A stretch of DNA of 48,806 nucleotides from an uncultured Oscillospiraceae bacterium (GCA_910588415.1 CAJUPK010000001.1:1-48806); one strand, 5' to 3'. Positions 1 to 9,769 are shown, numbered from the stretch's first letter. Notes: a model not told the origin generated them from the letters alone. Numbers and translations are program-made.

Positions 1-207
1 TTCTGCTGTGAGCAGCAGGCCCGCATGACCGCCATGGACAGCGCCAACCGGAACGCCGGGGAGCTGCTGGGCGCCCTGTCCCTCCAGTACAACCGGGTCC
101 GGCAGGCCGCCATCACCCAGGAGATTACCGAAATCTCCGCCGGAGCCCGCGCCCAGCGGCAGTCGCGGCAGGGAAATCGGGGATATCAGGCATTGTTTGA
201 TAAATAG
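1..207 (+). CDS. atpG: ATP synthase F1 gamma subunit, C-terminal end (partial)
   Basis: This is the last 68 codons of the gamma subunit, the central rotor shaft of F1; the start lies outside the window. Reading in frame from base 1, the stretch around MTAMDSANRNAGELL and YNRVRQAAITQEITEISAGA is the C-terminal helix of gamma, the most conserved part of the family. That helix packs inside the alpha3-beta3 ring. The stop codon is at 205-207. atpD follows only after a 214-base gap, which is unusually long for an atp operon. The last residues, after the conserved helix, are variable in the family. Identity is certain from the helix sequence and from the downstream atpD and atpC. Confidence 0.95.
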   Translation, partial: FCCEQQARMTAMDSANRNAGELLGALSLQYNRVRQAAITQEITEISAGARAQRQSRQGNRGYQALFDK

Positions 208-421
208 CGAAACGCCCGGAGGCGGGAAATTTTTTCGCCAGACAGGGAAAAGTCCCGCAGGCGGGCTGACCCCCGGTAAGAAAATTCAGCGCAGTATGGC
301 GGGAAAAGAATTAAAAATTTTTGGAGAATTATTATCAGGTCCTGTAGGGGAAGGCCTCTGCGCCGCCCCGGCAGAACCCGGGGAGCTCTGATTTATTCAG
401 AGCTCCCCGGGAAGCACGGCA
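208..421 (+). promoter_or_regulatory. Structured atpG-atpD intergenic region
   Basis: No credible gene lies here. The clearest structure is a perfect 15-bp inverted repeat: arm CCCGGGGAGCTCTGA at 377-391, loop TTTAT, matching arm 397-411. It ends 10 bases before the atpD ATG and has no U-run after it, so it is not a standard terminator. Further upstream are two shorter GC hairpins, CGCC/GGCG near 207-220 and CCCGC/GCGGG near 253-267. The placement suggests mRNA processing, stability or translational tuning of atpD, which is inference. Confidence 0.6.
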
Positions 422-1842
<1,421 letters not shown>

Positions 1843-1843
<1 letters not shown>

Positions 1844-2256
1844 TGGCTGAATTTCTGGTGCATATTCTGGCCGCGGACCGGATTTTTTATGAAGGCCCCT
1901 GCGAGAGTCTGACCATTCCCACTTCGGACGGAGAGCAGTGCATTTTGGCCCACCATTGCAGCATGATAGCCGCTGTGCAGCCAGGCACCATGCGCTACCG
2001 GGCGCCGGGACAGGAGACGCAGCTGGCGGCAGTATCGCCGGGCATGGTGAAGGTAGAGCACAACGATGTGCTGGTGCTGGTGGACTCTGCGGAGCGGCCA
2101 GAGGAAATAGACGCTGCCCGGGCGCGCCGGGAGGCCGACCAGGCCCAAGAGGCCATTTTGCAGAAGCGGAGCCGCCAGGAGCACCGGGTTGCCCAGGCCA
2201 CATTGGCCAGGGCCTTAAACCGCCTGCGAGTAAAATCCAATTACAGCCAGGATTAA
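1843..2256 (+). CDS. atpC: ATP synthase F1 epsilon subunit
   Basis: The epsilon subunit binds gamma and the c-ring and acts as a brake on ATP hydrolysis. The N-terminal beta sandwich is recognisable (MAEFLVHILAADRIFYEGPCE, then the turn around AVQPGTMRYR). The C-terminal part after about residue 85 is a charged two-helix region rich in Arg, Glu and Ala. The ATG at 1843 is preferred over a TTG three bases earlier because it gives the usual TGATG coupling with atpD. At 137 residues it is normal for the family. It is the last gene of the atp operon; a terminator follows about 140 bases downstream. Confidence 0.95.
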
Positions 2257-2392
2257 AGCCTGTGCGGCGGGAGCCCGCCAATGGGCGTGTCCCTTTGGCG
2301 GTATTTCCCAGGAAAATCACAGAGCTGACTCTGTCTTTGAAGCCAGAAACCCTGTGGATTGGTTATTTCCGCTGTTTTTGGCTATGGTAATA

Positions 2393-2430
2393 AAAAGCCG
2401 AAACCCTATCCGGGCTTCGGCCTTTTTTTC
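2393..2430 (+). terminator. Intrinsic terminator of the atp operon
   Basis: GCCGAA and TTCGGC pair around an inner ACCC/GGG stem, followed by a run of seven T. The A-run just upstream could let it act on the other strand too. Confidence 0.8.
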
Positions 2431-2478
2431 TGCGAAGCATGCACATTCCTTTGCCCACGGGGGACTGCGCGCCGCTGA

Positions 2479-2640
2479 ATCGGAAGGCAGGGGCAAAGCC
2501 TGTACGCTTGGGCCCTCTTGATTCCCATCACTGTTTCTTACATATCGGTTGCAATGGTGTGGCAATGGATGTATAATCAAGAGGATGGAAGTCTCCAAGC
2601 CTTCTTAGGCAGACTGGGCTTCCGCACGGCGGTTCTGCTG
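2479..2640 (+). pseudogene. Relic of a sugar ABC transporter permease (MalF-like)
   Basis: One open frame between a stop at 2476 and the next gene reads IPITVSYISVAMVWQWMYNQ followed by EDGSLQAFLGRLGF. This resembles the conserved membrane segment of MalF/LacF-type permeases, where a proline-led helix leads to VWxWxxN and then a short loop with GxxNxxL. Neither the N-terminal helices nor the EAA loop is present nearby, and the frame runs into unrelated sequence after about 2640. It is best read as a decayed remnant of a carbohydrate importer once linked to the ADP-ribosylglycohydrolase and ribokinase genes. The match rests on about 35 residues, so the call is tentative. Confidence 0.45.
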
Positions 2641-2729
2641 GCCGGCCAGCCTACAGTCCTTGTGCGGGGCAGCCCTAAGAGGCCCCATCGATTCGAGAGC
2701 ATCCTCATGAGAGAAAGGAATCTATTGAA

Positions 2730-4856
2730 ATGAAAATTCCCCAAGACTACTTCCAGCGGGTGTACGCGGGCTGGCTGGGCAAGATTATTGGCATTCGGCT
2801 GGGCGCGCCCATAGAGGGCTGGAGCTACCAGACCATCCAGGATGTTTTTGGAGAGCTGGACGGATACCCGGCCAGCTACAAAAACTTTGCCGCGGACGAT
2901 GACAGCAACGGCCCTCTGTTTTTGGTCCGCAGTCTGGAGGACTGCCCGGACCTGGACCGCTTCTCCGCCCAGGATGTGGCCAACGCGCTGCTGAACTATG
3001 CCCCCTATGAGCACGGGTTCTTCTGGTGGGGCGGCTATGGCGTCTCCACAGAGCACACCGCCTATCTGAATCTGCGCAGCGGTATTCCCGCGCCCCGCAG
3101 CGGCAGTATAGAGCAAAACGGCGCCACCATGGCGGAACAGATTGGCGGGCAGATCTTTATTGACCCCTGGGGCCTGGTGGCGCCGGGCAACCCAGAGCTG
3201 GCAGCCAGCCTGGCGGGAAAGGCCGCCAGCGTCACCCATGGGGGCAACGGCGTATATGGCGGGGTGTTCATTGCCTGCTGTATCAGTCTGGCCTTTGTGG
3301 AGGCAGACATTCGCACTGTGGTGGAAAAGGCCCTGCGTTATATCCCGGCGGACTGCGAATATGCCCGGGTGGTGAAAGCCGTGATGGCTTTTCAGGACCA
3401 GAACCCGGAGAGCAGCTGGCGGGACTGCTTCCAGTTTCTCCACGGCCATTTTGGCTATGACAAATATCCTGGCAACTGCCATATTATCCCCAATGCCGGG
3501 GTGATTGTTTTGTCGCTCCTCTACGGCGGCGGGGATTATACCCGCACCATCAACATCTGCAATATGTGCGGCTGGGACACGGACTGCAACGTGGGGAACG
3601 CTGGGTGTATTATGGGTGTGCTGACCGGGCTTGCCGGGGTGGACGATGAGAAATACATCCGGCCCATTAACGACTTCCTGGCGTCTTCCAGCGTGATTGG
3701 CTCCCTGAACGCCACGGACCTGCCCTTTGGGGCCAGCTACTTTGCTAAGCAGGCCTGCCGCCTGGCAGGGGAGACAGCGCCCGCCCCTTGGCAGGATATT
3801 TTGGAAAACCGCATAGACAGCTGCCACTTTGAGTATCCTGGCAGCACCCATGCCATCCGGGTCCAGTGCCCAGGGGGCTTCTGCTTGCGCAACACGGACG
3901 AACAAGCCCACACAGGGTCCCGCTCCTTAAAGGTGACGGTTCTGCATGGCGGGGCCGGGCAGGAGAGCTTTTTCTACAAGCAGACCTACTATGGACCAGA
4001 GGACTTTGACGATTCCCGGTATGATCCCTTTTTCTCTCCCCTGGCCTATCCTGGCCAGACGGTGCGGATGAGCCTGCTGCTTCTGCCTGGGGATGGGGAG
4101 ATGGAGCCCTATGCCCTGCCCTATGTGAAGCTTGGCAAAAGCGGCCGGATCCTCCGGGGAGAGATGATCCGCGGAGACGCTGGACGCTGGCAGGAGCTGG
4201 CCTTGGCCATCCCCGGCGGGCTGGACGACTATGTGTGCGAGACCGGGTTCATTCTGGGGGGAACGGCCAAGGGCTTTGCCCAGGGGAGCATCACCGCCTA
4301 TCTGGACGACCTATACTATGAGGGAGCGCCGGACTATCAGCTGCGCTTTGACGGGGACTCCCTGGAGGCTTGGAACAATCTGCACCAGGAGGTGAAGCAG
4401 TTTGCCCGGCTGAAGGGCCATGCCTATCTGGAGGGGGAATGGCTGAGCCTCTCCTGCCATGATTTTGGGGAGATGTATACCGGAGGGCATGACTGGACGG
4501 ATTACGCCTTGGAGGGAACTCTGAAGCCTGTGACTGGCCAGGACTGCTTTTTAAATGTGCGGGTGCAGGGGGCCATGCGGTCCTATGGGGCAGGCTTCTC
4601 CGGCGGCCAGCTGGTACTGGAAAAGAACCTGTACGGCTATAGCCGGTTGTGCGGCGTGGACTTTCCTTGGGAGCCGGGGCAGGAATACCGGCTGCGGGTT
4701 TTGGCCAAAGGAAACAGCTTGGAGGTTTGGGTTGACGGCAGAAAGCTTTTGGAGTATACGGATCAAAACACGCCGTTGCTTTCCGGGTCCGCGGGTCTCT
4801 CCGTGCGCAATGGCAGCCACTGCCTGTACCGGGAACTGGTTGTGAAAGGAGAATAG
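2730..4856 (+). CDS. ADP-ribosylglycohydrolase family protein with C-terminal beta-sandwich domain
   Basis: The first 340 residues or so are a DraG/ADP-ribosylglycohydrolase fold. The metal-binding clusters are visible: an ADDDS motif at about 55-59 and GWDTDCNVGN at about 281-290, which would hold the dinuclear metal that cleaves N- or O-ribosyl bonds. The remaining 360 residues are not part of the core family. The last part (GGHDWTDYALEG to the end) resembles the concanavalin-like domain of DUF1080/LamG proteins that bind or cleave glycans. No signal peptide is seen, so it should be cytoplasmic. The start has AGAAAGGAATC upstream. A ribokinase gene begins 8 bases after the stop, so the pair probably hydrolyses a ribosyl compound and phosphorylates the sugar released. 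The substrate cannot be read from sequence. Confidence 0.8.
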   Translation: MKIPQDYFQRVYAGWLGKIIGIRLGAPIEGWSYQTIQDVFGELDGYPASYKNFAADDDSNGPLFLVRSLEDCPDLDRFSAQDVANALLNYAPYEHGFFWWGGYGVSTEHTAYLNLRSGIPAPRSGSIEQNGATMAEQIGGQIFIDPWGLVAPGNPELAASLAGKAASVTHGGNGVYGGVFIACCISLAFVEADIRTVVEKALRYIPADCEYARVVKAVMAFQDQNPESSWRDCFQFLHGHFGYDKYPGNCHIIPNAGVIVLSLLYGGGDYTRTINICNMCGWDTDCNVGNAGCIMGVLTGLAGVDDEKYIRPINDFLASSSVIGSLNATDLPFGASYFAKQACRLAGETAPAPWQDILENRIDSCHFEYPGSTHAIRVQCPGGFCLRNTDEQAHTGSRSLKVTVLHGGAGQESFFYKQTYYGPEDFDDSRYDPFFSPLAYPGQTVRMSLLLLPGDGEMEPYALPYVKLGKSGRILRGEMIRGDAGRWQELALAIPGGLDDYVCETGFILGGTAKGFAQGSITAYLDDLYYEGAPDYQLRFDGDSLEAWNNLHQEVKQFARLKGHAYLEGEWLSLSCHDFGEMYTGGHDWTDYALEGTLKPVTGQDCFLNVRVQGAMRSYGAGFSGGQLVLEKNLYGYSRLCGVDFPWEPGQEYRLRVLAKGNSLEVWVDGRKLLEYTDQNTPLLSGSAGLSVRNGSHCLYRELVVKGE

Positions 4857-4863
4857 AACCAGC

Positions 4864-5769
4864 ATGAAAAAAGTAGTAGTGATCGGCAGCATGAACATGG
4901 ACTATGTGATCAATGTTCCCCATGCTCCGGCGGACGGCGAGACCATCCTCGCTGAAAAATTGGAGACCTTCCCAGGGGGCAAGGGGGCCAACCAGGCCTA
5001 TGTGCTGGGCAAGCTGGGGGGAGAGGTAGCCATGCTGGGCGCTGTGGGCCTGGACAGCCCGGGACAGAGCCTGTGTGACAATCTCCAGTCCGTGGGGGTG
5101 GATACCTCCCGGGTCAAGCGTCTGCCGGATATGTCCACGGGCATGGCCTTCATCACGGTGGACGCCCAGGGCCAGAACCGCATTGTGGTGGTGCAGGGGG
5201 CCAACAAGGCGGTGAACGTCCCCTATATAGACGCCCACATGGACCTGCTGGCATCCAGCGATATTGTACTGCTGCAGCTGGAAATTCCCCTGGAAACCGT
5301 GGTGTATGCCGCTGAAAAGGCCAAAGCCCTGGGAAAAGTGGTGGTGCTGGACCCAGCCCCCGCCCGCAGGGATATACCGGAGCAGCTGTACAGGAATGTA
5401 GATTTTATCAAGCCCAACGAGGGGGAACTGGCCACGCTGGTAGGGGACCCGGAGGCAGCCGCCCATTTAGAGCACTCGGCCAAGCAGCTGCAGGATTGCG
5501 GCGTGAAAAATGTGGTGGTCAGCCTGGGAGAGAAGGGGGTGTTTCTTCGGGACAGCCAGGGCCATTCGGCCAGTTTCCCGGCGGACAGCCAGGTGCAGGT
5601 GGTGGACACCACGGCGGCAGGGGACAGCTTTACAGCGGCCCTGGCCTATGGCCTGTCCAGGGACAGGCAGCTGGCAGAGGCCGTGGACCTGGCAGTCCGG
5701 GTCTCCAACATCGTGGTAACCCGTAAAGGCGCCCAGGCATCCATCCCCTACATTTGGGAGGTAGAATAG
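4864..5769 (+). CDS. rbsK: Ribokinase (PfkB family)
   Basis: Phosphorylates D-ribose, or a similar furanose, at O5 with ATP. PfkB signatures are clear: the sugar-binding GGKGANQA at about 38-45, the middle substrate loop GAVGLDSPG, and the C-terminal ATP/anion-hole motif DTTAAGDSFTAAL with the catalytic Asp in AGD at about 249. The 301 residues are typical. The ATG at 4864 follows the previous stop by 8 bases and uses GGAGAA inside the upstream gene as ribosome binding site. There is no rbs transporter or LacI regulator beside it, only the degraded permease upstream. Ribokinase is preferred over fructokinase or sugar-nucleoside kinases because of the GGKGANQA and TTAAGDSF context, but nucleoside kinases of the same family cannot be excluded. 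Confidence 0.85.
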   Translation: MKKVVVIGSMNMDYVINVPHAPADGETILAEKLETFPGGKGANQAYVLGKLGGEVAMLGAVGLDSPGQSLCDNLQSVGVDTSRVKRLPDMSTGMAFITVDAQGQNRIVVVQGANKAVNVPYIDAHMDLLASSDIVLLQLEIPLETVVYAAEKAKALGKVVVLDPAPARRDIPEQLYRNVDFIKPNEGELATLVGDPEAAAHLEHSAKQLQDCGVKNVVVSLGEKGVFLRDSQGHSASFPADSQVQVVDTTAAGDSFTAALAYGLSRDRQLAEAVDLAVRVSNIVVTRKGAQASIPYIWEVE

Positions 5770-5780
5770 GCCCTCCATAC

Positions 5781-5820
5781 AAAAACGAGAGCCAGCTCAC
5801 ATCGCAGGAGCTGGCTCTCG
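5781..5820 (-). terminator. Convergent terminator between rbsK and the GNAT/ABC operon
   Basis: Perfect 13-bp stem (CGAGAGCCAGCTC at 5786-5798, complement at 5808-5820). Five A at 5781-5785 give a U-run on the minus strand, so it best terminates the minus operon. It may also stop rbsK transcripts, though the plus-side T-run (TCTTGT) is weak. Confidence 0.8.
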
Positions 5821-5851
5821 TCTTGTGTGAAGGGGAACAGCGGGGCCCAAA

Positions 5852-5974
5852 AGTCTGTTTAAAAACCCGAGAAAACTGGATTTTGGGCGGGGATTCAAGG
5901 AAAAGCGGGATTTTTCACGCCAAAGGCACCGTTTCCGGTCTCAGCATTTGGGCAGTTTTAAGCAGAAGCAGACT
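5852..5974. repeat. Degenerate copy of dispersed element family A
   Basis: Bounded by AGTCTG (5852-5857) and CAGACT (5969-5974) as inverted ends, next to AAAA and TTTT tracts. The inner GATTCAAGGAAAAGCGGGAT aligns with the same position in the element at 21891-22050. It abuts the stop codon of the minus-strand acetyltransferase. No coding signal. Confidence 0.4.
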
Positions 5975-6472
5975 CTAGGGCTGCCGGAAGGCCTCCCAAA
6001 GAGTGGCATACGCGCCCCGGTAGTGCCAGCAGCTGCCGCTTTGGTTCTCTCCGGTTTTCCGCAGCCCCAGGTGTTCCAGTATGCCCTGGGACTTGTGGTT
6101 GCTTTTGTGGGAATAGGCCTCTACATAGGCCAGCCCGGGGGGCAGCTGTCTCTCCAGCCATTGGTACAGCTGCCGGAACAGCCCGGTTCCCTGGTATGGG
6201 GGGGCTATCTGGATCTCCTCCATCATCCATGTGTCCCCTTGGATGTGGTATTGAAAGTATCCGGCAAGGGTCCCGCCGCAGGATATCAGGACCAGCTGGC
6301 GCTCTTCTTTCTCCATAGCGGAGAGCATATTTTCCCGCCATAGGGCTAGGTCCTGCTCATAGGTGTCTCCGGTGGGGGCTATCACGCTCATATTGGCGTA
6401 TAAAATGGGGAATATGGCGGAGAGAACCGAGGCAGGGCACGGCTTGTCCGCGAAAGTAAAGGAGACGGTCAT
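5975..6472 (-). CDS. GNAT family N-acetyltransferase
   Basis: A 165-residue GNAT-fold protein expected to move an acetyl group from acetyl-CoA to an amine. The core is recognisable: a central strand with GTLAGYFQYH, the EEIQIAPPYQGTGLFRQLYQWL segment (strand 4 and the acetyl-CoA pyrophosphate loop, here QGTGL in place of the usual QxxGxG/A), and a C-terminal GILEHLGLRK motif. The frame opens 17 codons further upstream, but the ATG at 6472 is chosen because AGGAGG lies 8-9 bases before it. The substrate is unknown. It is the last gene of a minus-strand run with a second GNAT gene and an ABC exporter. Confidence 0.8.
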   Translation of the reverse strand: MTVSFTFADKPCPASVLSAIFPILYANMSVIAPTGDTYEQDLALWRENMLSAMEKEERQLVLISCGGTLAGYFQYHIQGDTWMMEEIQIAPPYQGTGLFRQLYQWLERQLPPGLAYVEAYSHKSNHKSQGILEHLGLRKTGENQSGSCWHYRGAYATLWEAFRQP

Positions 6473-6519
6473 GGATATTTTCCTCCTGTTTTTGGTGGAC
6501 TGCGGCAGAAGTTGCGGGG

Positions 6520-7032
6520 TCATGGGATTGCCTTTGTGTATTTGATCAGCGTATAGTCTCTCCCGTCATGGGGCCGGGTGTGCCTCTCTGTGGCATAGGG
6601 GACGAATCCGGCCTTTTCTGCCAGGGCCTGAGAGCCCCTGTTCTCCTCCCAGGATGAATAGAGGAAGGTCTTTGCCCCCCGCTCCTGGGCGTGGCGCAGG
6701 AGGCAGTCCAGTACCTGGGTACCGTATCCCCGGCCCCAAAAGTCCGGGCCCAGGCAGATGCCCGTCTCCTCCCAGGTGTCCTCCTCCAGCTGGCGGATTC
6801 CGGCAAAGCCAATGGCCAGGCGGGTGGCTTTCAGGAAAATGGTGTAGGCGGTCTCCTGCTGCGCTTGAAATGCGATGGTCCGGCGCATCCGGTCCTGGGC
6901 CTCCGCTTCATCCTGGGTTGTCTCCAGCACCATATAACGGAAGCTGGAAGGGCGGCTCCACACATGGCGGAACATGGGCTCCCAGTCCTCAAATTTTGCT
7001 TTATCTAAAAGCAGGTCTTTTGTCTCTAGCAT
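6520..7032 (-). CDS. GNAT family N-acetyltransferase, RimJ/RimL type
   Basis: 170 residues. The opening METxxLxL-like segment (MLETKDLLLDKAKFEDWEPMF), the WEETGICLGPDFWGRGYGTQVLDCLLRHA block with the acetyl-CoA loop GRGYGT at about residues 106-111, and the ENRGSQALAEKAGFVPYA motif place it with RimJ/RimL-like acetyltransferases. These acetylate ribosomal protein N-termini, amino acids or antibiotics. It reads from just downstream of the ABC-2 permease genes on the same strand, so it is probably co-transcribed with them. Target unknown. It is not obviously related by sequence to the GNAT protein downstream of it. Confidence 0.82.
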   Translation of the reverse strand: MLETKDLLLDKAKFEDWEPMFRHVWSRPSSFRYMVLETTQDEAEAQDRMRRTIAFQAQQETAYTIFLKATRLAIGFAGIRQLEEDTWEETGICLGPDFWGRGYGTQVLDCLLRHAQERGAKTFLYSSWEENRGSQALAEKAGFVPYATERHTRPHDGRDYTLIKYTKAIP

Positions 7033-7043
7033 GGGGTCCTCCT

Positions 7044-7832
7044 TTAAGAACCTGTGGATTTGTACCGCCGTACCCCAATCCGCCAGACCACCCAGCAGGG
7101 CACTGCAAACAGGCAGGCCAGAAGGGGCAGGAAGATGAACAGCGGATTGTCGGAACGGCCCAATATATAGGTCAGGGGATAATACTGCACCAGGGCATAG
7201 GGGATCACAAAGGTGCAGAAGGTGAGCATCCCCCGGCCGTAGATGGAGAGGGGGTACTTGCCATGCTCAATGGCGCCGTAGGTGAACACGTTCATAAACT
7301 CCAGGCCCTGCAGGGTGAAAAAGGCGATGGAGCCGTCCAGAAGAAACAGGGCGGAGAACAGCACCATGCCTCCCAGTATCATGAAGATGACGGTGAGTAC
7401 CCGGAGGAAGTTCCAGTCTACCGGACAGGCGCAAAGACCATAGGCCAGCATGACAACCCCTTGCAGCAGCATCCCGATGCGCACAAAGTCCACACGGTAG
7501 GCCAGCACCTGGAAAATCTCGTTCCGGGGGCGGCAGAGGATGCGGTCGAACTCCCCGTTGGCGATCATGCTGTCAAATACCTTGAAGCCGGAAGCGAACA
7601 TTTGGGCCACAGAAAAACCCATAAGCATGACTCCATAGCACAGCAGCACCTCTTCATAGGAGAAATCCGCTACCCGGTGAAAGCGCAGGAACATAAAGTA
7701 TATCCCTAAAAACACCGTGAAAGAGGTGAGAAAAGAGCCAATCACGGTGGCGAAAAAGGAACCCTTGTACTGCATGGTGGACTTTAAATGGATGGAAAAA
7801 TATTTGCCGTATAACCGTACCATGTTTTTCAT
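7044..7832 (-). CDS. ABC-2 type exporter permease (COG3694-like)
   Basis: A 262-residue membrane protein with about six hydrophobic helices and a short charged N-terminus (MKNMVRLYGKYFSIHLKSTM). The composition and the phrase ANGEFDRILCRPRNEIFQVLAYR between helices 2 and 3 match the second permease of the three-gene ABC systems usually labelled COG4586/4587/3694. These export hydrophobic or cationic compounds; the real substrates are mostly unknown. It follows the first permease by 3 bases, and the ATPase is first in the operon. It likely forms a heterodimeric channel with the protein encoded at 7836-8639. Confidence 0.85.
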   Translation of the reverse strand: MKNMVRLYGKYFSIHLKSTMQYKGSFFATVIGSFLTSFTVFLGIYFMFLRFHRVADFSYEEVLLCYGVMLMGFSVAQMFASGFKVFDSMIANGEFDRILCRPRNEIFQVLAYRVDFVRIGMLLQGVVMLAYGLCACPVDWNFLRVLTVIFMILGGMVLFSALFLLDGSIAFFTLQGLEFMNVFTYGAIEHGKYPLSIYGRGMLTFCTFVIPYALVQYYPLTYILGRSDNPLFIFLPLLACLFAVPCWVVWRIGVRRYKSTGS

Positions 7833-7835
7833 ACT

Positions 7836-8639
7836 TCAGCCTCCCTGCACAACCACGTTTTTCAGTTCCTTCCACTCCAGCAGCTTGCCAATGGCAACAA
7901 GGGCTGCAATCCAGAAGGCCTGCATAAGCATAAGTCCCGCCATCTCCTGGCCCGCCAGGTCTCCGGTATAGATACGGATGGGCACATTGGCTGTGGCGGA
8001 AAAGGGGAGCAGCTCAGAGACCTGGCGGAAGCCCTCTGGAAAAAAGGGCAGAGGCACGATATTCCCGGAGAAAAAGTCGCCGATCCCCACAGCAATCAGC
8101 CGCACGCCCCGGGGGGAGATGGTGTGGAAGGTGAACATGTAGACGATCATCCCAATGGCTGTAATCACACCCAGGGCCATGGTTAAAGAGACCAGGAACA
8201 GCAGAAAGGTGGGCAGGTCCGGCGGGGCTGTCAGGCCATAGGGAGAGGGAAGCAGCGCGGCCACGGCCAGTACCGGCACACAGCGCATGAGAGCGTTGGC
8301 CACCCTGGTAGCGGCGGAACGGGTGTACCACATGCCGTACACGTCCACCGGGCGGCATAGCTCGTAGGCCACATTGCCGTTTTGGATGACGTTAAAGAAC
8401 TCTGGGTCAATGCCGCCCATACTCACCAAGGTCAGCAAAGCCTGCTGCAGCCAGATATAGCTGGAGGTTGCCGGGAGAGTCATGGGGAAAGCGGATGGGT
8501 CGGCGTCATAGAAGGCCTTGAAGGCCAGGATGGCCATGGCTCCCCAGAAGAACTGGCACACCAGCCCTCCCAGCGCCGCCGCCCGGTACTGCAGGCCCAT
8601 TACAAACCGCATACGGAAAAACGTAAGATATTTTCTCAT
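7836..8639 (-). CDS. ABC-2 type exporter permease (COG4587-like)
   Basis: 267 residues, about six membrane helices. The N-terminus MRKYLTFFRMRFVMGLQYRAAALGG is an amphipathic cytoplasmic helix typical of ABC-2 permeases, and NVAYELCRPVDVYGMWYTRS lies in the same loop as in its partner. It sits between the ATPase gene (11 bases upstream) and the second permease (3 bases downstream), so the three are one operon. By analogy with this class it forms half of the membrane channel. The substrate cannot be assigned. Confidence 0.85.
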   Translation of the reverse strand: MRKYLTFFRMRFVMGLQYRAAALGGLVCQFFWGAMAILAFKAFYDADPSAFPMTLPATSSYIWLQQALLTLVSMGGIDPEFFNVIQNGNVAYELCRPVDVYGMWYTRSAATRVANALMRCVPVLAVAALLPSPYGLTAPPDLPTFLLFLVSLTMALGVITAIGMIVYMFTFHTISPRGVRLIAVGIGDFFSGNIVPLPFFPEGFRQVSELLPFSATANVPIRIYTGDLAGQEMAGLMLMQAFWIAALVAIGKLLEWKELKNVVVQGG

Positions 8640-8650
8640 GGCCGCACCCC

Positions 8651-9442
8651 TCAGGTCACATCGAACTTCTTGTAAAGTTCGGCTATGGTCTCGTCAATAT
8701 GCTCTCCGCCCCGGCGGATGTCCTCCAGGCCCCCGTCCAGCAAAATGCGCCCCTTGCCGATGAGAAGGATCCGGCTGGCCAGGGCCTCTATATCCTGCAT
8801 GTCGTGGGTGGTGAGAAGGACCGTGGTGCGCCGCTCCCGGTTCAGCCGCTGGATAAACTCCCGCACCGCCAGCTTGGACACCGCGTCCAGGCCAATGGTG
8901 GGCTCGTCCAGGAACAGCAGCTTGGGGTCATGGAGCAGGGAGCCGGCTATCTCGCAGCGCATCCGCTGGCCTAAAGACAGCTGCCGGGCCGGGGTGCGCA
9001 GCAGGTCGCCCAGGGAGAGCAGCTCTGTCAGCTCGTCCACATTTTTCTTATAGGTTGCTGCCGGGATGGTGTAGATCTCCTTGAGCAGCTCAAAGGAATC
9101 GATTACAGGCACGTCCCACCAAAGCTGGGTCCGCTGGCCAAACACCACGCCGATCTCCTTTACATGCTTTTGGCGGTTTTTCCAGGGGACCCGGCCATTG
9201 ATCTGGCACTGGCCGCTGTCCGGGGTCAAAATACCGCTGAGAATTTTAATGGTGCTGGATTTTCCCGCGCCGTTGGGACCTATGTACCCCACCATCTCTC
9301 CATCCTCAATGGAAAAGCTGACCCCGTCCAGGGCGTGAATATAGTCGTAGTCCCGGTGGAACAGGGCTTTTACTGCCTGGCCGAATCCAGCTTCCCGCCG
9401 GGCCACTTTGAAGGTCTTGCGCAGGTCCTTTACTTCAATCAT
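8651..9442 (-). CDS. ABC transporter ATP-binding protein (COG4586-like)
   Basis: A 263-residue nucleotide-binding domain that powers the two permeases downstream. Visible motifs: Walker A GPNGAGKSS, Q-loop VVFGQRTQLWWDVP (the QRTQLWWD phrase is characteristic of this subfamily), signature LSLGQRMR, Walker B KLLFLDEPTIG, and the switch His in LLTTHDM. The longer frame starts at 9601, but MIEVKDLRKTF at 9442 is the natural start, with AGGGAG about 8 bases upstream and the promoter at 9560-9588 lying inside the longer frame. The N-terminal insert around KVARREAGFGQAVKALFHRDYDYIHAL is also typical of this subfamily. Confidence 0.9.
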   Translation of the reverse strand: MIEVKDLRKTFKVARREAGFGQAVKALFHRDYDYIHALDGVSFSIEDGEMVGYIGPNGAGKSSTIKILSGILTPDSGQCQINGRVPWKNRQKHVKEIGVVFGQRTQLWWDVPVIDSFELLKEIYTIPAATYKKNVDELTELLSLGDLLRTPARQLSLGQRMRCEIAGSLLHDPKLLFLDEPTIGLDAVSKLAVREFIQRLNRERRTTVLLTTHDMQDIEALASRILLIGKGRILLDGGLEDIRRGGEHIDETIAELYKKFDVT

Positions 9443-9559
9443 ACGGAACACTCCCTTCGTTTTCCAAAGCTGTGTGATGCATGATGACGTCCCCGGCCAG
9501 CCGCGGTTATCCGGGGCCCCTGTCCTTTTGCAGCCTGCATGGTTGCGGCAGGGAACAGT

Positions 9560-9588
9560 ATTATAGTATAAGCATGGGGCCGCGTCAA
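9560..9588 (-). promoter_or_regulatory. Sigma-A promoter of the ABC-2 exporter operon
   Basis: On the minus strand, TTGACG (9588-9583), 17 bases, TATAAT (9565-9560). The predicted leader is about 110 bases and contains a GC-rich inverted repeat CCCCGG/CCGGGG near 9494-9519. Confidence 0.75.
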
Positions 9589-9769
9589 GGCATTGTGACA
9601 ATATTTTTCACACGCCGCCTGGTGTTTCCGGAGGAATCCATGGAAAAAACTGGTAAAAAGGACGAAATTTGTCCCGGCCTGTCTCTTTGCGGGGAAAAGT
9701 GCGGGGAGAACGGGCTTTGAGAGGCTGCCTGGGCCCCTATATATCCCTTTCCAGATCGGCAATGCGCCA

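Noticed and set aside
197..391. 64-codon frame between atpG and atpD
   Set aside because: No domain, overlaps atpG end and the strong hairpin; no ribosome site.
2577..3911. 444-codon minus frame opposite the ADP-ribosylglycohydrolase gene
   Set aside because: Antisense shadow without recognisable domain or ribosome site.
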